Part shown: one piece after another, positions 45,918-57,140 of the stretch | Numbering within the stretch: the stretch's first letter is position 1 | Layout of the letters: each line of letters begins with the position of its first letter | Source: Euborellia annulipes | Lineage: Eukaryota; Arthropoda; Insecta; Dermaptera; Anisolabididae | Length of the DNA stretch: 64,000 bases | Assembly: GCA_023213315.1 (NCBI GenBank) | Contig: JAKCPI010004471.1 | Location: forward strand, 248,001 to 312,000 | Reading direction: 5' to 3' | Translations under genes and position numbers: made by a program | The notes under the pieces: generated by a model | What the model was told of the DNA's origin: nothing | The model's input: the letters and a program-made list of their open reading frames with translations, nothing else | Database searches by the model: none

Positions 45918-46110
45918 TGGCGCGGAACAATATATTGGAAGAGTCCAAATCTGAAGTTTTGGGCCGCTTTGGACAGCATTTCCGTGTCGATCTTGGCTCT
46001 ATCATCACGAATATTGTTCTTCAGCTGATTCAGGGTTTTTGGAAGATTAGTATCTACCAAGGATTGAAATATTCTCAGGATGATAAATCTAGCGAACGCC
46101 CTGACCACTT
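45918..46110 (-). pseudogene. Tc1/mariner-type transposase C-terminus, left arm
   Basis: Minus-strand translation includes TNLPKTLNQLKNNIRDD and AKIDTEMLSKAAQNFRF, matching the final helices of DDE transposases of the IS630/Tc1/mariner group. The catalytic D region is missing from this arm, and the protein end differs from the right arm. Confidence 0.65.
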
Positions 46111-46136
46111 TAAATCACCAGCTCTAAATCGCTAGC

Positions 46137-46372
46137 GCGCTCGTCAGACTTATCACACTGGGATTTTTTTATGGGGACGTCTCAAATTTTTGGTGTATAT
46201 CAATCGTCCGAAAACCCTGGATCAGCTGAATTCGTGATCCTATCGCCAAAATCGACACCGAAATACTGACCAAAGTGGCCCAAAACTTCAGATTTTAACT
46301 CTCCCAAAATATTGAGCAGAACAGTGGCCACCTTCAATATATTATTTTCAGAAAGCAATGAAAAAAAAATTT
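46137..46372 (+). pseudogene. Tc1/mariner-type transposase C-terminus, right arm
   Basis: Reads RSSDLSHWDFFMGTSQIF (compare the family's SPDLTPxDFFLWG, which carries the last catalytic acid), then VYINRPKTLDQL, a frameshift near 46230, IRDPIAKIDTEILTKVAQNF, an internal stop, and QNIEQNSGHLQYIIF before the final stop. About 75 C-terminal residues of a protein normally near 350. At least one frameshift and one premature stop, so non-functional. Confidence 0.7.
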
Positions 46373-46647
46373 AATGTACCGCTATGTAAAAAAAAAGATA
46401 ACTCCAATACTTTTTGTTTTATCATTGTTTAAAATATGGAAGTTCTCGCGCCACACCCTGTATATAATGTCCGTCTGTCTGTTAGGCTCTTATTGGGCAA
46501 CTTCCCCTGGGAATTTCGCTTAAAGAGGAGCTTCTTTAGGAAAATTATTTTCGACCCGAAATTCCTATAACTTTTTCAGTTATTAATTGTTCAAGTTATG
46601 GTTTCAATTTATTTGTTGCAAGGATTGAAATAAATTGTCGCATTAGA

Positions 46648-46712
46648 CGGGATGCGAACCCGCGGCCCTTGGTACAGAAGGCCAGCACTCTAACCACTGT
46701 ACCAAGTCCCGA
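46648..46712 (-). repeat. tRNA-derived SINE head (tRNA-Arg-like)
   Basis: Minus strand: GGGACTTGGTACAGTGGTTA with an A-box-like D arm, CTGGCCTTCTGTACC at the anticodon position, and a T arm GCGGG-TTCGCAT-CCCGT with 5 pairs. The B-box GTTCGCATC has one mismatch. No matching acceptor stem and a poor anticodon stem argue against a working tRNA gene. Confidence 0.5.
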
Positions 46713-46714
46713 GG

Positions 46715-47785
46715 GCTACGATATGATTTTGATCGTACAAATCATGACTCCTTGAACTCGGACTATGAATTTCCGCGGAACTTTATTCTTATGACCTAAA
46801 ATAAAGGTAGTCCTAAAGGAAAGTCGCGGATCGAGTCCAGGGAGCGCGATTTGCCCAATCACACACAAACTCATCTCGTAAATTATTCCTTGATACATTG
46901 ACTGGTTTATTTACAGTTTTCGCCCGTTTTTAAGAAACCTGCTATATTCAAACAAATATCTACCTAATTAATATTGGAAATAATAACTAAGACATTTGTT
47001 TAATATAAACTGCCGTTAAGAGTTTTCAAAGAATAAATAAAAAAACAATAACTGTCAAAATAAATGTTTAAAACTGAACTTATTCCTGAAATTTTTAGTG
47101 TTGGGGAGAGGCAGTGGCGCAGCTAATTTTTAGCTGCTATTCTTTTATTTACCAATTAACGTTCATCCAACTATAAAATCTACATCTTGCAACAAATATT
47201 AATATTTTTTCTGTTATAAGGGAGAGCGGGCCTACCCCCCCCTACCCGCGGCCTACCCCCTGGGACCGCTAACGATTCAAGCGAGAAAGTTTTGCAATTT
47301 GGTTGATTCTATTAAAAATCTCTTAATCAAAAAAGTAATTTTTTTATAAGTATTTTTATAAATGGGAATATTTTTTAAATAATATATTTATTTCTTATTG
47401 ATTATACATCAACAATCGTGTGTTTATCCAAGGAAAAAATCTTCAACTAGAAAGGAAATCTGATTTTATCTAGAGAAACGATAGCCCGTTTTCATCTATT
47501 CTTGTCTTTATCGAACTCTATCTCTGAAACCATTATAATAATCGATTCAAATCATTTTTTTTTTTTTTTTTTAATATAAAATTTCAAGCTTTCTACCCAT
47601 TTTCTTTCTATTCAAGAGGAGATAAAAATATGCAACCTAAAGAAATTTTTTTTTTTTAAGAAAAAGTCAATTGTTTTTAGCAAATCCTTTAAAGCAGGGA
47701 TTCTTAAGTTTTCGTTAAAGTATAAAATTTTTTTTATATCTCTTCAATTTACCCACAGTATATATAATTTTAACCAAAACATATT
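46715..47785. other. AT-rich DNA; possible MITE ends
   Basis: A hAT-like start CAGTGGCGCAGCTAATTTT lies at 47113 and CAGGGATTCTTAAGTTTTCG at 47696, both without identified partners or duplications. A B-box match, GGATCGAGTCC, is at 46827. C/G-runs at 47234-47262. No gene recognised. Confidence 0.35.
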
Positions 47786-47789
47786 AATA

Positions 47790-48560
47790 TTACACTATAA
47801 AAAAAATATGAATTTTCAATTTATTTCATTTTCTTAACAAAGTAAGTGGTCGAGATGGTAAAGGCGTTCTTATATTAATAGAAGAAACCAAGAAAGAGCT
47901 CGAGTTCAAACCTCTCGAGGAACAATTTTTTTAAATTAGTGTATGAAATTTTTCATAAACCGTTTATGAAACTTTTCATAAATTGGTTTATGAAAGTTCA
48001 CTTTTGTGTATATGAACTTTTCATATACCCGAATGTAAAATTCATAAACAGTATATGCAGTGACGTCATTTCAACTTTTTCTTGGGGGGGGGTAACTTTT
48101 TTCTTAAAATTTACTTACAAACAGGTAGAGAGAGGGACAATATTAAGTCCCACCCATGTGTTTTCTAGTTGTGATTATTTCATTGTTTTTAAAAAAATTT
48201 TATATATTTTTTAATGGAAACTTTCATGGATCAAACCTAGAAAGTTTGCAATAAAGATATTCATTTTCTTTAAAAAAAACAATGAAATAATCACAGGTAG
48301 AAAATGCATGGGGTGGGACTTAATATTGACCTTCACTGTTCTCAAATTTGGCCAAAAGATATTTAATTTTATTAATTGTTTAATTTGGTAGTTTATATAC
48401 TCGTAGATATATTTTGAAATATTTTATTTAGGATAATTTAATAAAATTTAAAAAAAATCAGAGCCCTTGGGGGAGGGGGGCAGGGGGACATCCCCCCCCC
48501 TCCCCAATTTCGCCTCTGAGTTTATGTAATAGACTAGTTTATGAATCCCTTGACAATTTT
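47790..48560 (+). mobile_element. tRNA-related SINE B, copy 2, carrying a hAT-like MITE
   Basis: AACAAAGTAAGTGGTCGAGA with TGGTAAAGGCG resembles a tRNA D arm/A box. GAGTTCAAACCTCTCGAGG supplies the B box (GTTCAAACC). The 3' part TATATGAACTTTTCATATAC and AAATTCATAAACAG is cut at 48057 and resumes at 48519 with TTTATGTAATAGACTAGTTT. Compare the uninterrupted copy at 9050-9420. Confidence 0.6.
48058..48518 (+). mobile_element. hAT-like MITE with an internal foldback
   Basis: Ends CAGTGACGTCATTTC and, reversed, CAGAGGCGAAATTGGGG. The flanks AGTATATG (48050-48057) and AGTTTATG (48519-48526) match in 7 of 8 bases. Inside, arms of about 60 bp (ACAATATTAAGTCCCACCCA at 48138; GGGTGGGACTTAATATTGAC near 48331) form a large foldback. 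G/C runs just inside the termini resemble the copies at 10332 and 56101. Confidence 0.75.
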
Positions 48561-49340
48561 TTAACATAATTGCTGACATTCAGACAAATTTTATTTACTG
48601 TCAAATTCGTTGGTATTTATTAAAAAAATTTTTCCTACGCCTCTAAGATATTTTTTAATTTTCCAAGTTTATTCTTCCCGTCTTAATCATTATTCATATA
48701 TTAATTTCCCGTAAATATGTGGATTAAAGGATTTGATAAAATCACACCCGAGAACGGTTAGAAATGATTTAAGTGAGGGTTTCGGCTTTCGAGAGATTCT
48801 AATCGAGTGTCAAGAGCGATTGGCTGGGTGAAGTGCGAGCGAAAAGGGAATGTGGAGAGGCGATGTTCGCTGTTCGATGTTCGTTTCCTCCAAGACATAC
48901 ACAAAGAGTGAACTTAAATAGAAGACACGAGAAGACCAGGGAACGAATATGGCAGTCATCCTCTCTCTCTCTCTCTCTCTCTCTCCGTAAAGAAGATGAA
49001 TCGCGAACAAGCTTCTTTTTTCGTTTTGATAAAACTTGCTTTCATCTCTTTTTCCTCATGTCTCCTATCCTTCAAAATCTTCAACAACATTTTTTGAGCG
49101 TGACACATCACCATTGATAGTAACATAAAGAGATAGATAGAGAAAGCGAGAGAAAATTTTTCTTCCTCTTCTTTGAAAGGTCGGTCTACCAAAAATTTGA
49201 AAAAAAAAAAAAAATTTACTTAAAATTCAATTTATAACATTTCAATTGGCAATTTTAAAGGGGAAATTTAAAAGTGACGAATTATTTATAAAAAACTAAA
49301 AAATTTAATGATAGTAAATAATTATCGATATAGTTGACAA
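48560..49340. other. Unique DNA with a (CT)n tract
   Basis: 48770-49190 is less AT-rich and contains a (CT)n run at 48960-48986. Overlapping short frames exist on both strands, none with a recognisable motif. Confidence 0.4.
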
Positions 49341-49343
49341 GAC

Positions 49344-49460
49344 TTTTTTTTTAGTAAAATTTCCAATTTTTCCCTCTTCGAAATTTTTTTAGTAAAATCT
49401 CCAATTTTTCCCTCATCAAAAATTTTTTTTAGTAAAATTTCCAATTTTTCTCTTTTCGAA
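49344..49460. repeat. Three tandem copies of a ~39-bp unit
   Basis: AGTAAAATTTCCAATTTTTC recurs at 49353, 49391 and 49431 with small substitutions. Confidence 0.85.
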
Positions 49461-49612
49461 AATCATTTGATTTTTTTTTATTTTTATTTTAGTATACAAA
49501 ACTCATTCCATCTTTTCAAACTTTGGCTGGTCCGAAAAATAATAGATTACGAGAAATAATAATTTTTTTAATAATCGATTATTTGTTAAGAAAATAATCG
49601 GTATATAATATT

Positions 49613-49651
<39 letters not shown>

Positions 49652-50384
49652 TACAGCCCTAGTCACGGTCTGAACTTAAAATCTATATATAATTTGAAAT
49701 CTCAAATTTGAAATTTTGAATTGATACGACGGTGCCTACAGTTTTAAGCTGAGGCAAAGTTCAATGTTTAAACAATTAAATATCAATCAGGATTATTATT
49801 TAACCGTTTATGATAATATTCAATATTTGTGTGATGTCTTTCTAACCTGAAATTGGGCCCAGGTGGAATTCAAACTCTCCCATCTTGAGGCTATTTAATA
49901 TCCAATTATGTTTGTAGATAAGTGGTGGCTGTTGATCTCAACACTTGACGTGCAAAAGCCGTCATTAGTGGCAAACTCTCTGCCAGCTTGTAATTAGAAG
50001 AGAGAAGACGGGCTTGGTTGGTTTGGTAGGCTGTCTGCTCTGCTCTCCCTCAGCTCCAGGATGTCACCCAGCCCTGATGTCACCCACAAATCACCTCAAC
50101 AAAGGATGGCTGGGATCTTTTACTATCCCTTCCAATTGGTCACTGCTTTCCTCAACTCATAAATATCAAAATAGGCAATCAGATAATCAAATGGAAATGC
50201 CCTCTTGAGATAAATCTTACACAAACAAATGTAGTAATTGAATTATATTAGCAAACAAAAAAAATAATATGAAACACCTTTGATAAACTCAGAAACTTTT
50301 TAAGATAAATACATTTAGATTAAACAAATGGTTGCCTTTATATTTATTATAGAAAAATTTTAATAAGTAGTTTATAAATAGAAA

Positions 50385-50660
50385 AATCTGGTATGTCTGG
50401 TCTCACATTATACAACTTTTATCTTCGGCAATGTGCTTGTCACACCAGATTTTTTGTGTCAACATATATTTACTTTCCGGCAGTTGAATTAAAGATATAA
50501 AATTTATAAATATAGAAAAATTTTATATTTTGTTACCATGGACTTCAATCTTTCCTATGAAGTACAAGAGTAAATTTTGATGGCAAAATGAGAATATACA
50601 TTTTAAAGAGCATCTAAAAAATAATTGATTTTTAATCAAAATCTTTATGGCGAATTAAAA
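50385..50660 (-). mobile_element. H element, right half
   Basis: H2 palindrome (AAAAATCTGGTATGTCTGGT ... TGTGCTTGTCACACCAGATT, 50386-50452), then TCCGGCAGTTGAATTAAAGA, GTTACCATGGACTTCAATCT and AATGAGAATATACATTTTAA. Cut off at an A/TA-rich tract. A 5' fragment with GAGTGTCTGTCTGTGATCAA lies at 50927. Confidence 0.6.
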
Positions 50661-50661
50661 A

Positions 50662-50694
<33 letters not shown>

Positions 50695-50744
50695 TAAATA
50701 TATATTAATCATATACGACAAAATCGAGTGTCGGCCTCGACCGG

Positions 50745-50815
50745 ATCCCCATTGGTACAAGAGTGCCCTAACCACTAACTCTGAGTACCTATCGAAGGCC
50801 GGCTATATAAATTAA
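50745..50815 (-). repeat. tRNA-derived SINE head
   Basis: Minus strand shows GAGTTAGTGGTTAGGGCACT (A-box-like) and, about 25 nt later, CCGGTCGAGGCCGACAC (B-box-like, one mismatch). No acceptor stem pairing, so not a tRNA gene. Confidence 0.4.
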
Positions 50816-50999
50816 TAAATATTTACATTGTGTAAATTCTACGTGGCGCGATATACGCGGTATATATAATATCTTAAATATTATATGTAATTCTTATTTA
50901 TATATATATAGATCAGTACACACAAAATCGAGTGTCTGTCTGTGATCAAAATAAAGAATGAAGAAATGAGCTACGAAGTATTTACATCCGAATTTAATG

Positions 51000-52300
51000 C
51001 AAATAACTAAAGATGGATATTTTTAATTTTTAGGGAAATTTATTCCCATTTTATTAAAAATTTTAAAATCGAATGTCTTAATTCATCGAAATACTCTCTG
51101 AACTGTTGTTTAATTGTACACCTAACTAATAACTGAAGACTTATTTAAATTTCTGAAGAATTTTTTGTAATTTTCTGGATGTTGTTATTCCTCTCTTTGT
51201 GTTGGCCATTGTCATCTCAGAAAACTTGTCAATTTACAAATACAGTTTTCTGATGTCTTGCATTTTTTTATATTATAAGAAGTTTTCCTTGAAAATTTGA
51301 ACAAAATATTGTATTCAATAAAACAAAATTGTTGCGTTCTCCAATCATCTCGATATTACTTTGTCACGGATTTTTGCAAATAATAAAAAAATAAATAAAA
51401 TTTTTTACAAGTGTCTTCTTTTTTTGTGTCGAATCTTCGTTGGTTGCATCATGCCAGTTCCGATTAATTTGGCTTTAATATTTTTTATATAATTTAATTA
51501 AAATATTTAATTACATTTTTAAAAAATTATTTATTGAAAAAAAAAAAAATATTCGGCAACTGATTATTTTATTTAAAAAAAAATGGCTTTTAGGAAGATT
51601 ATTTATTTAATCCTTTAATAAATTTATTATCACTGTGAAAAATGCTGATGAAAATTAAAAAAAAAATTAATTTAGTCAATGGCTCGTAATTTTTCTGGCA
51701 TAAAAATTGAATGACTTATCTTTTCAACTCAAAAATTTTCCTTTTTATATAGGATTAAAATTTTTTTTTATGACTTACGAGAATTTATAAGCCTAATAAT
51801 GACAAGTATGGATATGAAAATGTCAGCAGCGAGTGAGTTTAGTAAACATGTTTCATATCATATAGGATTGCATGTCTCTTTTTTATGGGGTTGGTTGCTC
51901 GCTTCTTGTGGCACATACCCAAACCCAGACTCAGACCCAGATGCCTGTGAAAGGGGACGCTCCCCACCCCCACCCCTCTGAACCTGCCTCGCACTGCTCG
52001 GCTTATAATAAGCATAGTGCATCACACTTAACAACCTGTCAGAGTAAATTTTATTTATTTTAGTTTATATATTAAGATTTTGGCGTAACTAGACCCAATT
52101 ATATACTTTATGTTTTTCACCAGATTTTAATAATTATATATAGTTGTGGTTTTTATAATTATATATTTAAAATAATGTTATAAAACTTTTTCATTTATTA
52201 GACGTGAAATACTTTTCTCTTGATTTAAAAAATAAAACAAATAAACTAGACGAGTGCGCCACTGTTTTTTGTCGGGAAAATAAAATGGATTTTTTTCTTT
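51000..52300. other. AT-rich DNA without recognised features
   Basis: A GC-richer patch at 51830-52030 has short overlapping frames, one with the alternating PNPDSDPDACERG, but no known motif. Confidence 0.45.
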
Positions 52301-52302
52301 TT

Positions 52303-52740
52303 TTATATTTTAATATTTATTACCAAAATTTGAATCATCTGCTGCCTCTCCGTTACGGATGTTGACTCTTCACATTGTAGAAGCCTGTTCTGAAAAGTTC
52401 TGTTGTTGATACGCCAGCAAACTTTCTCAGGTTTTCCATCCACCCTTCGAGACCTCTTTTGCCTCAACCTTTCCTTGGATAATGACCTGCAGCAATCTTT
52501 ATTTATCATTCCTGAGAATATGACCAAGGTGTTAAAGTTTTCGCTGCTTGATCATCATCATAAGTCCGGTTGAGAGAATTCTGCGCAGTATTTCTTCGTT
52601 TGAGATATGATCTATCCGAGATATTTTCAATATTCTACGGAATATTCACATTTGACAAAGGCCCTGATTCTCTTCTCGGAAGCATCCGTCAAAGTCCAGG
52701 CCTCCGCTCCATATAACACCGTGGAGAATATATACGGTTT
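52303..52740 (-). pseudogene. Non-LTR retrotransposon polyprotein, C-terminal relic
   Basis: Minus-strand frames read STVLYGAEAWTLTDASEKR, then (shifted) RRILKISRIDHISNEEILRR, then HLGHILRNDK, stop, RLLQVIIQGKVE, and finally RQKRSRRVDGKPEKV with NRTFQNRLL. This is the well-known tail of arthropod LINE endonuclease-reverse transcriptases: YGAEAWTL after the RT core, RRILKIS, and GHILRND with RLLQ. At least three frameshifts and three stops make it dead. The RT catalytic core and endonuclease are absent, as expected for a 5'-truncated insertion. Clade not determined. Confidence 0.8.
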
Positions 52741-52859
52741 TATTATCCTTTTTTTTAGACTCATGCTAAATGGTTCATGGTTGCATTTTAATATGTTGAT
52801 TTTGCAATTGAAACATTTGAATATAATATTAATTAAATTTTGTATATTTCTTTATTCGT

Positions 52860-54150
52860 GGAGCAAATGACCTCTATCACCTTGGACCTCCAGTCTATCG
52901 GATGCTGTGCACCAGACTAAACCTTCGACTACAAATTTTTAATAATAATACCAATCTAAGTTCTAAAATGGAAAAATTATAATTAACGAAATATTTAAAA
53001 GATCTTAAGATAATAATTTAAATCAACTTTATAAAGCTTTTTTAGTTTATATACAAATAAACATTGTATCTTTATTAAAGATTTTGACATAGTATCACAG
53101 CTTCTTTATTATATAGACCAATGAATTTATTATTCTCCTTGATAAATTTAGAATAGTTTACACATTTTAATATGATTTACGAAATAGTATTGTGGTTATT
53201 AAATAGGAAGATCCACATCTTTTTTAATATTATTTTGTAGGGGAATTGGGCCAGCACTAACAAACTGAATCCTTGACTGACTATGCCATCCATTTTTTTT
53301 TTTTTTTTTCGAAACATGATAGATTTTTGCTTTCCTTAGTGATTGATTTTCCATACGGATAGAAATTGTTTTTATTGAAGCGAGTAGATTTGCAGGCATG
53401 TATGACAAATCGAAGGGGCGTTTGTTCGCCAATACACCCTTCAACAAAATCATATTTTTTGATATTTAGGTTTCGATTGATAAATAAATAAATCTAGGAT
53501 GATAAAATAGAAAAGTATGACGTCATTATAAGGACATGAGCCAACTGTAAAGCGTATGTAAATTGTCCCGGGGAAACGACGTATGAAGAGGGTGAAATAC
53601 AATAAGAGGGCTGCAAAGATGGATTTCATTTGCATCCGATTCGATATGGTTTCTATTTAAACTCGTCTTTTAAAGTATAAATGTTTATTTATTTCATTTT
53701 TCCATTTGCCTTTTTCTATACGTTTTAAATGTTCACTTTTTTTATTTTAAAAAACAAATTTTGTTTTTAAGATTAACATAAAAATTATTATCTTTCATAA
53801 AGATAATATTCAAAAAGAGAAAAAAAAACAGCATTGGCCTAAACTATTATCGGAATGCAAATTGACTCGTGAAACGACGTATGATGAGACTTTCCATGGG
53901 GTAAAATGCAATAAGAGGGTTACAGAGGCTTAGGGGAGGCATTTAATTTGCATTAGATTTTCTTATACCAAACATGTATTACATGTCGACCTGGGGCTGT
54001 TATTTCAAATCTAACGGCACATACACACTAAGCGGTTACCCGTGATGTGGGGCCAGTCGTCCAGTTGAACACATACAACTCTTATCGCACTGCGATACGG
54101 ATACCCGTCAGCGATACTTGGTTGTTCACTACACATTAAATAATATTAGA
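52860..54150. other. Unique DNA with a degenerate internal repeat
   Basis: GAAACGACGTATGAAGAG at 53573 and GAAACGACGTATGATGAG at 53872, each followed by AATACAATAAGAGGG-like sequence, show a duplicated segment of about 70 bp on the same strand. No gene recognised. Confidence 0.5.
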
Positions 54151-54152
54151 TC

Positions 54153-54356
54153 GCTCAGGGGCCCACATCTTGTGGGTACGTGGATGGCGACCACGAGCTG
54201 CCCGAGCTGGGACAGGCATTCCTTATTTGTATGTCTGTCTCTTCCTTCCTATTTTTAAAAGGCGTCAGACCATGCGACGGGCCGGCCTGTTCTATCTTTC
54301 TCGGTCGCAAGAATGCATGAGGGTATTGGAGGGAAAGAGTGAGGTCCATCGACCAC
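54153..54356 (+). mobile_element. SINE A, 3'-truncated copy abutting an H element
   Basis: Family start GCTCAGGGGCCCACATC to GGAAAGAGTGAGGTCCATCG, then switches to ACCACTTTTTTGAACTCAG, the interior of an H element on the minus strand. No tail and no duplication. Confidence 0.75.
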
Positions 54357-54475
54357 TTTTTTGAACTCAGTGGACCTCAAAACTCAAAATCTCCATCAAA
54401 ATCTCGACATAAAATTTTTGTAATGAATCCAATACTTTCTCTTTATATATTATCATATATAGGGAAGAGAAAATA
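54357..54475 (-). mobile_element. H element, left-end fragment
   Basis: TTGAACTCAGTGGACCTCAA, ATCTCCATCAAAATCTCGAC and the H1 hairpin (CTTTCTCTTTATATATTATC ... AGGGAAGAGAAAA). Confidence 0.65.
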
Positions 54476-54734
54476 ATGAAATGACAGAATACGTTAAAGT
54501 GTATGATATAACAAATAATTAGAGAAAATTCAAATTTCCAAGAAAATATTTTTTAAATGTAATGAAATTTCAAAAAAGAAGATTATATATTAATAGTTTT
54601 TTTTTTTTTTTTTTTTTTTTTGAGGTAAAAAAAAAAACGATAGAATATTTTTTTTTTCAATCAAGAGAATTTATTCTGAGTAATCGGATGTTGTGCTGTT
54701 AATTAAATTCCCCGCAGTGTTCTACGATTTTTAA

Positions 54735-54802
54735 GTGGTTGGCGCCAGCCTGTTCGGGACAGACAGACAAACAGACGGACTTATTTTATATAGCAGTATA
54801 GA
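54735..54802 (-). mobile_element. Helitron 5' end, minus strand
   Basis: Read on the minus strand from 54802: TCTATACTGCTATATAAAAT, then AAGTCCGTCTGTTTGTCTGT, preceded by host A. It matches the 5' end of 36883 and 27926. The 3' end was not identified. Confidence 0.6.
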
Positions 54803-54829
54803 TTAAGGCTAATCTCCAGGGGTCATTAA

Positions 54830-56090
54830 GAGGCTTCACTCCATGTCAATGGTTCACAACGGGAGCCAATTACCGGCGGCGTTTTTCGCTATTTCCAAAA
54901 GGGTCGCTTTTTCCAATCGAATCAATTGATAAGTCAATATTAATAGTTAATTGAACATGTTGGTTTGGGAGAATCAAGAGGGCCCGGGAGAAGTGTAAAA
55001 AGCGCAAAGGGCGCAATCCTGCCAGGATCAGCCCTTCGTCTTAGCAAGCAGACGCTCCATTTTTCACCAGTCTAATATCAGACGTTGCTTGTAAGCGAGT
55101 TATCTAATATTTAATGTGACATTTCCTAAAAATTCTATAAATAATGCTTTAGGCTAAGCCTAAATCTTGGAAATAAACGGTAGAAAAATACATAAATACA
55201 AGCCGTCAAAATGTATTCCATTTGGATCCACGTAGTGAAAATAATACATGATTTATCATTTTGACTAAATATATAATTTTGTAGATAAAGTTGATAATTT
55301 AAAAATAAAATTCATTTTAAAAGAAAATTTTATAAATAAGCCAACAAAAATATAAACAGCCAAATGTTTATAAAGGTATAATAAAAAATTAAGGTCCGTT
55401 TAAATTTGATCCAAATTTATTCTTAAGATTTAATTTGACATATGTAAAATATTTAGATATAAATTTATTTCTATTTTAAAATATATCTTTACTGTTTTTA
55501 TTTTTTTTTATTTCTCTTTACGTAAAGCTCTTAAATTTATTCTTTGTTGATTTTTTAATAACTTCTATTAACATATTAATTATGCGATTATAATTTCAGA
55601 TAAAGTACAAGTAAAGGATATGATTTATGAAACATCTTAAACGACAAGGGCCGAGTCTTTTTGTAATAGAAAATGTAGAGACTTCTATTCTAGTCTGTCT
55701 TTGTGAGAGATAAAATTCGAGTCACCTTTATATGAAATTCTGTTTTTTTTGTTGGTTGATCTTCTAAAAACTTTAAATGTATTGAGTGAGAATTAATATT
55801 TCATCAAGAAAATTGTTTATTCTTTAAAAGATTTTCTAAAATAGATTAAGTTGGGGTTTAAAAGTTATTTCTCTTCTTCCTATGTTGTTTAATTATTCAT
55901 TAATCTCTTAATACACAACATTTATTTATAATTTTACATTTATTTTTAATTTGATTTTAAAATAAGTTTATTTTTTATCAAATGTCTAACAGTTAAAATG
56001 AAATCTTTAGAATTAATTAAATCTAGTTTTTGTTTTTTTTTATTAGCTTCTTAAAGCAATCGATTCACAAATTCAAAGTTGATATTATTT
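54830..56090. other. Repeat-poor unique DNA
   Basis: 54830-55090 is GC-richer with no open frame of note (AATTACCGGCGGCGTTTTTC, AGAGGGCCCGGGAGAAGTG). Possibly regulatory. The rest is AT-rich without features. Confidence 0.4.
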
Positions 56091-56100
56091 TAGTTGAGAT

Positions 56101-56289
56101 CAGGGCCGGATCTAGGGGGGGGGGGCAGTGGGTGCATGTACCCCGGGCGGCATATATCAGGGGGGCGGCAATTAAAGAAAGATTTACTAAAAAAAAGATA
56201 AATGATATGAATTTTATATTGAAAATTTTAAGGATGGGGCGGCAAATTAAATTTTGCCCCTCCTAAAAAACCTCCTAGTTCCGGCCCTG
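56101..56289 (+). mobile_element. hAT-like MITE with perfect 8-bp TSD
   Basis: Ends CAGGGCCGGATCTAGGGG and, reversed, CAGGGCCGGAACTAGGAGG. GTTGAGAT lies at 56093-56100 and 56290-56297. 189 bp, non-coding, with a G-run inside the left end. Related to 10332-10598 by terminal sequence. Confidence 0.88.
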
Positions 56290-56399
56290 GTTGAGATCAG
56301 TTCAGGTCAAATATTTTATATGTTTGCAATTATTGAGGAAGTAACTCTGACGTTTATCTTTAATACAATTATTTGTTTTGTTTCAAATCAATTTTATAT

Positions 56400-56480
56400 C
56401 AGAGCTCTGATAATAGTCATTTAGTATGTAGAAAACCGAAACGTGAAATGCATTACATTGGCTCAAAATAAATTATCTAT
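56400..56480 (+). mobile_element. Possible Penelope-like end, decayed core
   Basis: CTGATAATAGTCATTTAGTA is followed by AACCGAAACGTGAAATGC and AAAATAAATTATC. The order matches the hammerhead-like family, but the stem is not well formed. Confidence 0.25.
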
Positions 56481-56523
56481 CGGAATATTAAAAAATAAAA
56501 ACACATTTTATCTTCTAAAGAAA

Positions 56524-57140
56524 TTTTCCGACAAGTAGGGGCCTAACACATGGGTCATTAAGTCCTGGGAATGACACACAGATCGCGCTTTTGTTTTTAT
56601 ATAGTAGCAACCTTCAAAAGATACGTGTAAAAATTCCATGACATTCGCTTCAATCGTTGTCAAAATATGAAAGGTTAAATGACATTACATTTGTTTCACC
56701 AAGACAAAGCACCGATCCACGATTGGGATTACTTCCACACCCCCCATGTTCACCAGATCTGGCTCCATTTGACTTCTGTTCGGAGATCTCAAAAAGATGC
56801 TCCAAGGAAAGATATTTGACTTCGATGATGAGGTTTGAGGCCAAAGAAAATTCGTTCTATAAGAAAGGCATCGTGAATTTAGAAAAACGTTGGTTAAATA
56901 TAATAAAAACGTCGATGTTGATGAATAAGGTCCAACTTTGCAAAAAAATTATGTTTTACCCATGTTTTAACATACCTAAACTTATTATTATCTATATAAA
57001 AAGGAAACTTTACTTATTTTGTCTCAAAGAAAGAAAAAGTTTAGATCGTAGGCCTTTAGAAATTTTGTGTGATTATCGGCCTAAGGGAACCCAATCAAGT
57101 TACTCCCGGATGACCTGTTCACATTGGGAATGAAAATTTT
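56524..57140 (+). pseudogene. Mariner element, internally deleted transposase
   Basis: The left end GGGGCCTAACACATGGGTCA, TTAAGTCCTGGGAATGACAC and non-coding leader are followed directly by the last third of a mariner transposase. One frame gives FHQDKAPIH (second catalytic D region, family FHQDNAPAH), and the next gives LLPHPPCSPDLAPFDF with the third catalytic D, then FEAKENSFYKKGIVNLEKRW. Fewer residues than the usual 34 separate the two acids. The N-terminal helix-turn-helix and first D are gone. The open frame running on to 57133 is read-through beyond the original stop. A matching right terminal repeat was not found. Confidence 0.75.

Larger units (their letters stand above)
45911..46460. 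mobile_element. Tc1/mariner MITE made of two inverted transposon 3' ends
   Basis: Termini CAGGATGTGGCGCGGAAC and, reversed, CAGGGTGTGGCGCGAGAAC, flanked by TA (45909-45910, 46461-46462). Both halves are inverted copies of the C-terminal coding end of one transposase. The element therefore looks like a head-to-head fusion of two right ends. The left half lacks the 3' untranslated part present on the right. Confidence 0.8.
45901..46610 (+). mobile_element. Helitron 5' portion, split by a mariner MITE
   Basis: TCTATATATA (45901-45910, after host A) continues across the insertion as TATAATGTCCGTCTGTCTG (46461), GGCAACTTCCCCTGGGAATT, CGCTTAAAGAGG and CTATAACTTTTTCAGTTATT. It reconnects to the same 5' sequence seen at 32721. 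The 3' end was not found. Confidence 0.55.
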
